7,026 bases of DNA from an uncultured Thermoleophilia bacterium. Lineage in GTDB: Bacteria; Actinomycetota; Thermoleophilia; Gaiellales; F1-60-MAGs149. Under the pieces are notes generated by a model that was not told the DNA's origin, ran no database searches, and saw nothing but the letters and a program-made list of their open reading frames with translations. The stretch is from the NCBI GenBank assembly GCA_902806305.1, contig CADCWC010000209.1, forward strand, positions 1 to 7,026. Direction: 5' to 3'. Below, one piece after another: positions 1-4,510 of this stretch. Every line of letters starts with the position of its first letter. The first letter of the stretch is position 1. Both the position numbers and the translations under genes were made by a program.

Positions 1-279
1 CGGTCCGAGGCGGCCGCCTCGGGCCGCGAGGCGTGTGGCGACCGCCGCCTCGATCTCGCCCGCCCGCGTCGCCTCGGCGCCGCCGGTCGGCAGGACGAGC
101 GCGAGCGTCACCGTGCCTGCCCCAGGGCCCATCCTCGCGAAGTGCCCGCGCCCCTCGGCAGGCGGGCGCGGTCCGCGTCCGTCGGCCGGCGTGAGGAGCG
201 GCGCCGCGAAGACGAGCGCCAGCAGCAGGCCGGTCACGAGCGCGGTGGGGGCGGGGGACGGGCGTCGCGGGAGCGGCAT
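1..279 (-). CDS. Secreted or membrane-anchored protein of unknown function, N-terminal fragment
   Basis: The frame is open from an ATG at 279 leftwards to the window edge (93 residues, no stop), so only the N-terminus is seen. It starts with a typical export signal: Arg5-Arg6, then a hydrophobic stretch at about residues 13-29 (ALVTGLLLALVFAAPLL), then a small-residue region (TPAD, 30-33) that could be a cleavage site. A Pro/Gly/Arg-rich linker follows (34-55). A more ordered part then begins, with strand-like TVTLALVLP (56-64) and helix-like AGEIEAAVATRLAARG (73-88). I do not recognise the family. An internal ATG at 132 (Met50) would give a form without the signal, but the Arg-then-hydrophobic N-terminus argues for 279. 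No clear Shine-Dalgarno precedes 279; a TAACGT hexamer 10 nt upstream suggests a very short or absent leader. Codon use matches the neighbouring genes. Confidence 0.6.
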   Translation of the reverse strand, partial: MPLPRRPSPAPTALVTGLLLALVFAAPLLTPADGRGPRPPAEGRGHFARMGPGAGTVTLALVLPTGGAEATRAGEIEAAVATRLAARGGRLGP

Positions 280-286
280 GCGTGGC

Positions 287-312
287 CGAACGTTACGCCC
301 TGGAGACGTTCG
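287..312. promoter_or_regulatory. Operator-like inverted repeat CGAACGT-N12-ACGTTCG
   Basis: Two perfect 7-bp arms (287-293 and 306-312) are separated by 12 bp, about 19 bp centre to centre, or nearly two helical turns. This is the geometry expected for a dimeric helix-turn-helix repressor. The left arm overlaps the putative -10 of the minus-strand gene starting at 279, so binding would block its transcription. No regulator gene is visible in the window. Confidence 0.35.
290..295 (-). promoter_or_regulatory. Putative -10 element of the leftmost gene (TAACGT)
   Basis: Read on the minus strand, 295 to 290 is TAACGT, matching the actinobacterial TAnnnT -10 pattern. It ends 10 nt before the ATG at 279, so transcription would begin within a few bases of the start codon. 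No convincing -35 box is visible. The hexamer lies inside the dyad at 287-312. Confidence 0.35.
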
Positions 313-371
313 CGTCCGCACGGGCGCCGGGGCACCGTCCGGGGACAGCGGTCCGGAGAATTGCGGCGGTG

Positions 372-389
372 CTCGGCCTCGGGGCCGAG
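372..389 (-). terminator. GC hairpin, possible terminator of the 239-aa gene
   Basis: A 7-bp perfect stem (CTCGGCC at 372-378 with GGCCGAG at 383-389) closes a 4-nt loop, TCGG. It lies 60 bp past the stop codon of the minus-strand gene ending at 450 and before the next minus-strand gene. There is no U-tract on either side, so intrinsic termination is uncertain. The surrounding 280-449 region otherwise shows only the dyad and -10 at its left end. Confidence 0.3.
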
Positions 390-449
390 GGGATGATGCC
401 CGGTCGGCGCCGTGTCGGGATTCTGAGCCGTGCTGCCCGGACCGACGCG

Positions 450-1169
450 TCAGGTCGCGGTGGCGGGCGCCACGCCGCCCATGCCCAGGACGACCCAGCC
501 GCCCGGCGTCCGGGCCAGGTGCAACCCGTCGACGGTCCAGCCGACCTGAGCGAGCTCGGCGGCCCGCTCGGGGACCTCGACGGGACCGACCTCGCGGCCG
601 TGCCAGGTCCGGAACCAGAGCCGGCCCGGCTCGACCCGGCTGATCGGCGTCCGCTCGTGCGGGAGGTCGACCTCCTCGAGCGCGGGGCCGGGGCTGCGAC
701 GGGGGACCGTCGAGGCGAGCAGGCCGCGGAGCTCCTCGGACCGCGGCAGCTCGTCGGTGGCCCGCTCGGCGCGCTCGCGGACGCCCGCCACCCGGTCTGC
801 GGGCACGGACCCGTTCCGCTCGAGCCACGCCACGAGCGCGTGGGAGACGAGCCCCGTGACGCGCAGCGTCTCCTCGTCGGCCATCACGCGGTGCAGCACG
901 TAGTCGCCGAGGAAGGGCTCCATCAGCGGCACGATCTTCTCGGGTCCGAACGTCCGACAGAACGACGCGACCTCGACGTCCTCGTCCCAGCGGCTCTCCC
1001 ACAGCGTGCGCTCGTCGCGCGACAGGCGCTCCGGGCCCTCCGCGTCGAGGTAGCCACGCAGCAGGAGCATCGCGTCGGACCAGGCGGCCTGCTCCGGCTC
1101 GGGGCGGCTCCCGGCCTCCTCGGCCAGGAAGGCGTCGAGCGTCTCGGCGATCGTGGGGGGAACCGACAC
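450..1169 (-). CDS. Conserved protein of unknown function, 239 aa
   Basis: A soluble protein with no signal peptide or membrane segment. It appears to have two parts. The first (about 1-155) is helical: TIAETLDAFLAEE (6-18), then a block with FGPEKIVPLMEPFLGDYVLHRVM (74-96) and a helix ending AWLERNG (114-120). The second (about 165-236) is strand-rich: ISRVEPGRLWF (176-186), GPVEVP (195-200), QVGWTVDGLHL (208-218), GGWVVLGMGGVAP (223-235). From memory, proteins with this order (TI.ETLD.F, FGPE.I...FLG, ISKVEPGKLWL, CQVGWTI.G) recur in scattered bacteria without an assigned function; I cannot name a domain entry. The start is GTG at 1169, because no other in-frame start exists just upstream and the family-like sequence begins only five residues in. 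No strong SD is seen. It is divergent from allB with 77 bp between the starts, but a shared function is not shown. Confidence 0.8.
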   Translation of the reverse strand: MSVPPTIAETLDAFLAEEAGSRPEPEQAAWSDAMLLLRGYLDAEGPERLSRDERTLWESRWDEDVEVASFCRTFGPEKIVPLMEPFLGDYVLHRVMADEETLRVTGLVSHALVAWLERNGSVPADRVAGVRERAERATDELPRSEELRGLLASTVPRRSPGPALEEVDLPHERTPISRVEPGRLWFRTWHGREVGPVEVPERAAELAQVGWTVDGLHLARTPGGWVVLGMGGVAPATAT

Positions 1170-1208
1170 GGGGTCACGGGCGAGGGTCGTGGGACCTCGT
1201 CTGCGGGG

Positions 1209-1215
1209 TACGCTA
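1209..1215. promoter_or_regulatory. Overlapping divergent -10 candidates (TACGCT plus, TAGCGT minus)
   Basis: The 7-mer TACGCTA reads TACGCT on the plus strand (1209-1214, towards allB) and TAGCGT on the minus strand (1215-1210, towards the 239-aa gene). Both fit TAnnnT. The plus-strand start site would fall near 1221, leaving a leader of about 26 nt before the allB ATG. The minus-strand leader would be about 34 nt. No clear -35 boxes are visible. TACGCT also occurs ahead of the genes starting at 2680 and 4426, which supports a promoter role. Confidence 0.4.
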
Positions 1216-1226
1216 CACCTCAGGTG
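1216..1226. promoter_or_regulatory. Short dyad CACCT-C-AGGTG at the allB start-site region
   Basis: A perfect 5-bp inverted repeat with a 1-bp centre lies immediately after the putative allB -10, over the expected transcription start. It could be an operator half-structure. It is short enough to be chance in a GC-rich genome. Confidence 0.2.
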
Positions 1227-1235
1227 CCTGCGACC

Positions 1236-1242
1236 GGAAGGG
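1236..1242 (+). promoter_or_regulatory. Ribosome binding site of allB (GGAAGGG)
   Basis: A purine-rich GGAAGGG ends 4 nt before the ATG at 1247. It supports that start over the out-of-frame GTG at 1224. Confidence 0.55.
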
Positions 1243-1246
1243 TCCG

Positions 1247-2611
1247 ATGACCGTCGACCTCGTGGTCCGCGGGGGAACCGTCGTGACGGTCACGGGGTCC
1301 CGCCGTGCCGACGTCGCCGTCGCCGACGGGCGGGTCGCCGCGCTCGGCCGTGACCTGCCCGGCGGTCGGGCGGAGCTCGACGCGCGCGGCCTCCACGTGC
1401 TGCCCGGCCTCGTGGACGGCCACGTCCACCTGAACGACCCGGGTCGAGCCGAGTGGGAGGGCGTGCCGACCGGGTCCGCGGCCCTCGCGGCGGGCGGCGT
1501 CACGACCTACGTCGACATGCCGCTGAACGCCCACCCGCCGACCGTCGACGGCGCCGCGTTCGACGCCAAGCTGGCCGCGACCGCAGGCCGTGCGCGGGTC
1601 GACTTCGCGCTGTGGGGCGGGCTCGTGCCGGGCCCGACCGAGGCGCTCGAGGAGCTCGCCGCCCGTGGCGTGGTCGGCTTCAAGGCGTTCATGTCGGCCT
1701 CGGGCGTCGCCGACTTCCCGGCCGCCGACGACCTCACGCTGCTCGACGGCATGCGTGTCGCAGCCCGTCTCGGCCTCCCCGTGGCCGTCCACGCCGAGTC
1801 GGACGTGCTGACGGCGGGTCTGGCTGCCCGCGCCGTGGCGGCCGGTACGACGACGATGCGCGACTACCTCGCCTCGCGACCGGTCGTGGTCGAGCTGGAG
1901 GCGATCGGGCGTGCCCTGACGCTCGCCCGCGAGGCGCGGTGCGCCCTCCACGTCGTCCACGTCTCCACCGGACGGGGCGTGGCGCTCGTCGCCGCCGCGC
2001 GGGCGGAGGGCCTCGACGTGAGCTGTGAGACGTGTCCCCACTACCTGGTGCTGGACGAGGAGGACGCCGTGCGGATCGGCGCCGCCGCGAAGTGCGCCCC
2101 GCCACTCCGGCCGGCGCCCGAGCGCGAGGCGCTCTGGGCCGCCCTGCGGGCCGGGACGCTGCCGATGGTGGCCTCGGACCACTCGCCAGGACCGCCGGAG
2201 CTCAAGTCGGGCGACGACCTGTTCGCCGTCTGGGGCGGCATCGCGGGCGCGCAGACGTCCCTGCCGCTCCTGCTCGACGAGGGGCACGGTCGTCGGGGCC
2301 TGACGCTCGCGACGCTGGTCGAGGTCGCCGCCCGCTTCCCCGCGCGGCGGCTCGCGCTGGCCGGGAAGGGCACGGTCGAGGTCGGCGCCGACGCCGACCT
2401 CGCGCTCGTCGACCTCGACGTCAGCTGGACGCTCCGGACGGCGGACCTCCGGCAGCGCCACCCGGTCAGCCCGTTCGTCGGTCGCCGCCTGCGCGGTCGC
2501 GTCGTGCGCACCGTGCTCCGCGGCCGCACCGTCGCCGTCGACGGGCGACCGACCGGCGACCCGCACGGCCGGCTCGTCCGCCCGGCGCGCCCAGCCGGCC
2601 CCGCGGACTGA
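1247..2611 (+). CDS. allB: Allantoinase (amidohydrolase family)
   Basis: Hydrolyses the hydantoin ring of allantoin to allantoate in cytoplasmic purine/ureide breakdown (EC 3.5.2.5). The protein is 454 aa, essentially the length of E. coli AllB. The complete binuclear metal site of cyclic amidohydrolases is visible: His59 and His61 (DGHVHLNDPG), the carboxylated Lys146 (GFKAF), His182 (VHAES), His238 (HVVHVS) and Asp311 (VASDHSP). Allantoinase rather than dihydroorotase or dihydropyrimidinase is indicated by PGRAEWEG (65-72), VDMPLNAHPPT (89-99), GFKAFMSASGVADFP (144-158) and AKCAPPLRP (281-289). A short Arg/Pro-rich tail ends the chain. The ATG at 1247 has a good SD and gives the usual VDLVVRGGTVV N-terminus. 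A DUF3830 gene follows after 68 bp on the same strand. No allantoate hydrolase, transporter or regulator of ureide use is seen in the window. A related hydantoinase activity cannot be fully excluded. Confidence 0.9.
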   Translation: MTVDLVVRGGTVVTVTGSRRADVAVADGRVAALGRDLPGGRAELDARGLHVLPGLVDGHVHLNDPGRAEWEGVPTGSAALAAGGVTTYVDMPLNAHPPTVDGAAFDAKLAATAGRARVDFALWGGLVPGPTEALEELAARGVVGFKAFMSASGVADFPAADDLTLLDGMRVAARLGLPVAVHAESDVLTAGLAARAVAAGTTTMRDYLASRPVVVELEAIGRALTLAREARCALHVVHVSTGRGVALVAAARAEGLDVSCETCPHYLVLDEEDAVRIGAAAKCAPPLRPAPEREALWAALRAGTLPMVASDHSPGPPELKSGDDLFAVWGGIAGAQTSLPLLLDEGHGRRGLTLATLVEVAARFPARRLALAGKGTVEVGADADLALVDLDVSWTLRTADLRQRHPVSPFVGRRLRGRVVRTVLRGRTVAVDGRPTGDPHGRLVRPARPAGPAD

Positions 2612-2616
2612 CTCGC

Positions 2617-2622
2617 TACGCT
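2617..2622 (+). promoter_or_regulatory. Putative -10 element before the DUF3830 gene (TACGCT)
   Basis: TACGCT (preceded by CGC) starts 5 nt after the allB stop codon. It is identical to the -10 candidates at 1209 (plus) and 4438-4433 (minus). It would place a start site near 2629, just before the palindrome at 2631-2652, so the DUF3830 gene could be transcribed independently as well as by read-through from allB. No -35 box is evident. Confidence 0.35.
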
Positions 2623-2630
2623 CCCCGCCT

Positions 2631-2652
2631 TCGTCGTCGTCGACGACGACGA
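2631..2652. repeat. Perfect 22-bp palindrome of CGT/CGA triplets in the DUF3830 leader
   Basis: Each 11-bp half is built from TCG triplets (TCGTCGTCGTC) and is followed by its exact reverse complement. The centre lies between 2641 and 2642, and ACG-type triplets continue for a few bases to the right. It sits between the allB stop and the DUF3830 RBS. It could be a hairpin that separates the two genes, an operator over the transcription start, or a chance product of triplet expansion. Without a spacer it would fold only by sacrificing central pairs, and it lacks a U-tract, so a terminator is less likely. Confidence 0.6.
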
Positions 2653-2661
2653 CGAGGCGAC

Positions 2662-2668
2662 GAGGAGG
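2662..2668 (+). promoter_or_regulatory. Ribosome binding site of the DUF3830 gene (GAGGAGG)
   Basis: A strong anti-SD match ends 11 nt before the ATG at 2680. The spacing is a little long but usable. No other in-frame start lies between the two. Confidence 0.5.
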
Positions 2669-2679
2669 CTCGGATCCCG

Positions 2680-3102
2680 ATGACGACGTTGCGCATCACC
2701 GCCGGACCGCTCACCTTCGTGGCTCGCATGGAGGAGGAGCGGGCGCCGCGGACGTGCGCCGCCTTCCGCGCGCTCCTGCCCTGGCGGTCCAAGCTCGTCC
2801 ACTGCCGCTGGAGCGGGGAGTCGAACTGGATCCCGTTGGGCGAGTTCCGCCTCGAGGGCGTCGACTTCGAGAACCACACGAGCCACCCTGCACCGGGCGA
2901 GATCCTCTTCTACCCCGGCGGCTTCAGCGAGACGGAGATCCTGTTCCCCTACGGGGGCACGCTGTTCTCGAGCATCGTCGGCCAGCTCGCGGCGAACCAC
3001 TTCCTGACGGTCGTCGAGGGGCGCGAGCAGCTCCGTGAGCTCGGACGCCTGACGCTCTGGGAGGGCGCCCAGGACATCCTCTTCGAGCTGGACGGCGCCT
3101 GA
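2680..3102 (+). CDS. DUF3830 family protein, cyclophilin-like fold
   Basis: A compact soluble protein of 140 aa, full length for the family as I know it. Recognisable blocks are LRITAGPLTFVARMEEERAP (4-23), CAAFRALLPW (26-35), HCRWSGESNWIPLGE (41-55), ENHTSHPAPGEILFYPGG (64-81), ETEILFPYGG (84-93), GQLAANHFLTVVEG (101-114) and LGRLTLWEGAQDILFE (121-136). The overall pattern, an N-terminal strand followed by 'AP.T..AF...LP' and later 'G.LA.NHF', resembles a cyclophilin-like barrel, the fold I recall for this family. Its biochemical role is not established. Position directly downstream of allantoinase suggests a part in ureide or hydantoin metabolism (ring-substrate binding, a racemase or isomerase step, or an accessory role), but this is inference from context. 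There is no signal peptide. The gene converges with the MFS gene, with 13 bp between the stop codons. Confidence 0.85.
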   Translation: MTTLRITAGPLTFVARMEEERAPRTCAAFRALLPWRSKLVHCRWSGESNWIPLGEFRLEGVDFENHTSHPAPGEILFYPGGFSETEILFPYGGTLFSSIVGQLAANHFLTVVEGREQLRELGRLTLWEGAQDILFELDGA

Positions 3103-3131
3103 GCGCCTGAAGGCCTCAGGGCGTCGGCGCC
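3094..3131. terminator. Imperfect hairpin spanning two convergent stop codons
   Basis: The outer stem is GGCGCC (3094-3099) with GGCGCC (3126-3131). The inner stem is CGCCTGA (3104-3110) with TCAGGGCG (3116-3123), carrying one bulged G, around the loop AGGCC (3111-3115). A small internal loop separates the two stems. The element covers the TGA of the DUF3830 gene (3100-3102) and the stop of the MFS gene (3118-3116), so it could end transcription in both directions. No U-tract is present. Confidence 0.4.
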
Positions 3132-4426
3132 CGCTCCGAGGCCGCTGCGAGGCTGCCCTCGGCGGGTCCGCCCCCGACCACGGGTGCACCGGCCGGCGGG
3201 TCGAGCAGGACGCGGACCGAGGTGTCGACGCTCCGCGCCAGGAGCATGGCGAGCGGCGCCGCGACGACGACCACCATCGCGCCCGCGAGCACGAACGCCC
3301 CTCGGGTCGAGACGAGCGCGGCGAGCGGCGCGGCGACGGCCGCGCCCAGCGCGATCGTGAGCGAGCTCGAGCCGACCACGATCGCGAACATGCCGGCGCG
3401 CTGGGAGGGGTGCGCCGCGCGCTGGACCCCCGAGCGGTTGTGGACGATCGCCACGCCGTTCGCCACGCCCATCACGAGCAGCGGCACGGCGGCCACCGCC
3501 GCGACCGGCGCGATGCCGGTCAGCGCCATCCCGACGCCGAGCAGGGCGAGCACGCCGGGGTACGGGGCGACGCCGGTCGAGAGCAGCCGTCCGCCCGCCA
3601 CCGTCCCCAGCACCAGACCGAGCGCCGCAGCGGCGGAGACGAGGCCGACGACCTCGGCGTCCGCCCGGAGCGTCCCCCGGAGCAGCGGGACGAGCAGCGC
3701 GTTGTGAACGCCCACGGCGAGACCGACGACGCTCCAGGCGACCGCCACGACGCGGAGCGTGGGGGAGCGGCGGACCCCGTCGAGCCCCGCCCTGAGACGG
3801 GCCGTGAACCGCGCCTCGTCGCGGCGCGCCGCCTCGGCCACCGCGAGCGACCGCACGCCGAGGAGGAGCACGGCGGACACCGCGAACGACGCCGCGTTGC
3901 CGAGGAGCAGCGCCCCGGCGCCGACCGTCGCCACGGCGATCCCGCCGAGGCCCGTGCCGACGAGCGTCGTCATGTTGTCCGCCGCCGCGAGCGCGCCGTT
4001 GGCCTGGTCGAGCTCGTCGTCCGGGACCAGGCGCGGGACGACGGCGAGCGAGACGGGGTTGAAGACGCCGGACGCGAAGCCGGTGACGACGACGAGCGCG
4101 ACCACGAGGACGGGGCGATCGACGAACGCGAGCAGCGCGAACGCGCCCACGCGGACGACGTCCGCGACGACCATGGCGCGCCGGGGGGGCAGGCGGTCGA
4201 GCAACGGCGCCGCGAACAGCGAGAGCAGGATCGGCGGGACGAACTCGGCCACGAAGAGGGCGGCCACCCAGCCCTCCGACCCGGTCTCGTCGTACATCCG
4301 CAGGCTCAGGGCGATGACCGCCGCCCAGGTCCCGAGGGACGAGATGAGGACCGCGAGCCAGAAGCGGCGGAAGCCGGATCGGCCAGGTCCGGCGAGGTCC
4401 CGGACCAGGAGGCGCACCGCGTTCAC
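3116..4426 (-). CDS. MFS transporter (MFS_3/EntS-like), leaderless GTG start
   Basis: An integral membrane protein of 436 aa that probably exports a small molecule; the substrate is unknown. About 10-12 hydrophobic segments are visible: FWLAVLISSLGTWAAVIAL (22-40), about 53-75, 85-101, 105-125, 158-190, 225-248, 259-280, 290-310, 312-328, 346-372 and 376-397. The loop after segment 2 carries an MFS motif-A-like APLLDRLPPRRAM (73-85). The block GFASGVFNPVSLAVVPRLVPDDELDQANG (116-144) followed by GTGLGG (157-162) is typical of the EntS-like 'transmembrane secretion effector' group. The C-terminal tail (about 400-436) is Pro/Gly-rich and soluble. The frame could start at an ATG at 4501, but GTG at 4426 is preferred: it lies 6 nt after a TACGCT -10, and the extra 25 residues upstream look non-coding. 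It is divergent from the phosphatidyltransferase gene. Confidence 0.85.
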   Translation of the reverse strand: MNAVRLLVRDLAGPGRSGFRRFWLAVLISSLGTWAAVIALSLRMYDETGSEGWVAALFVAEFVPPILLSLFAAPLLDRLPPRRAMVVADVVRVGAFALLAFVDRPVLVVALVVVTGFASGVFNPVSLAVVPRLVPDDELDQANGALAAADNMTTLVGTGLGGIAVATVGAGALLLGNAASFAVSAVLLLGVRSLAVAEAARRDEARFTARLRAGLDGVRRSPTLRVVAVAWSVVGLAVGVHNALLVPLLRGTLRADAEVVGLVSAAAALGLVLGTVAGGRLLSTGVAPYPGVLALLGVGMALTGIAPVAAVAAVPLLVMGVANGVAIVHNRSGVQRAAHPSQRAGMFAIVVGSSSLTIALGAAVAAPLAALVSTRGAFVLAGAMVVVVAAPLAMLLARSVDTSVRVLLDPPAGAPVVGGGPAEGSLAAASERAPTP

Positions 4427-4432
4427 CCTCGG

Positions 4433-4438
4433 AGCGTA
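4433..4438 (-). promoter_or_regulatory. -10 element of the MFS gene (TACGCT), leaderless arrangement
   Basis: On the minus strand 4438-4433 reads TACGCT. It is followed by CCGAGG (6 nt) and the GTG at 4426, so the expected transcription start coincides with the start codon. The GAGG touching the GTG is too close to act as an SD. This decides the start codon of the MFS gene. Confidence 0.5.
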
Positions 4439-4471
4439 CCGCGCCTCCTGTGGCCCGCACACCCCCGGATG

Positions 4472-4494
4472 CGGACGTCCGACGGCGTCCGACG
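4472..4494. promoter_or_regulatory. Palindrome plus 10-bp-period direct repeat in the divergent promoter
   Basis: CGGACGTCCG (4472-4481) is a perfect 10-bp palindrome. It runs into two direct copies of GTCCGACG (4477-4484 and 4487-4494) separated by GC, giving an exact 10-bp period, so protein contacts would lie on one face of the helix. The array spans the -35 region of the phosphatidyltransferase gene and lies upstream of the MFS promoter, so a bound regulator could act on either gene. No regulator is encoded in the window. Confidence 0.35.
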
Positions 4495-4498
4495 CGGC

Positions 4499-4504
4499 CA
4501 TAAT
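4499..4504 (+). promoter_or_regulatory. -10 element of the phosphatidyltransferase gene (CATAAT), leaderless arrangement
   Basis: CATAAT differs from the TATAAT consensus at one position and stands out in this GC-rich sequence. It ends 6 nt (GGCCCC) before the GTG at 4511, so transcription would start at or next to the start codon. The spacing is the same as for the divergent MFS gene. Confidence 0.55.
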
Positions 4505-4510
4505 GGCCCC

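Noticed and set aside
1170..1210. -35 boxes for the putative promoters
   Set aside because: I looked about 17 bp upstream of each -10 candidate and found no TTGAC-like hexamer, so none is annotated.
282..1250. 322-codon plus-strand frame opposite the 239-aa gene
   Set aside because: Arg/Gly/Ala-rich shadow. The minus-strand product has coherent helix and strand blocks that resemble a conserved family.
1220..2566. 448-codon open frame on the minus strand opposite allB
   Set aside because: The translation is Arg/Gly/His-rich with no recognisable fold. The plus strand encodes allantoinase with all its metal ligands.
2630..2660. TCG/CGA triplet tract as a microsatellite or CRISPR-like repeat
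   Set aside because: Only one short tract with no spacers or repeated units elsewhere; better described as a single palindrome.
2041..3189. 382-codon minus-strand frame over the allB end and DUF3830
   Set aside because: Composition is Ser/Arg/Pro-rich and it overlaps two well-supported plus-strand genes.
2949..4460. 503-codon minus-strand frame in another phase over the MFS gene
   Set aside because: Extremely Arg/Gly/Pro-rich and without hydrophobic segments. The adjacent frame gives a clear multi-pass transporter.
4427..4501. ATG at 4501 as the MFS start codon
   Set aside because: The 25 extra residues are not hydrophobic or family-like, and the region contains the promoter elements of both divergent genes. 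GTG 4426 has the leaderless -10 spacing.
3410..4510. Long upstream extension of the phosphatidyltransferase frame
   Set aside because: The extra 367 codons are antisense to the MFS gene and give Arg/Glu/Asp-rich low-complexity sequence. The -10 at 4499 and family length place the start at GTG 4511.
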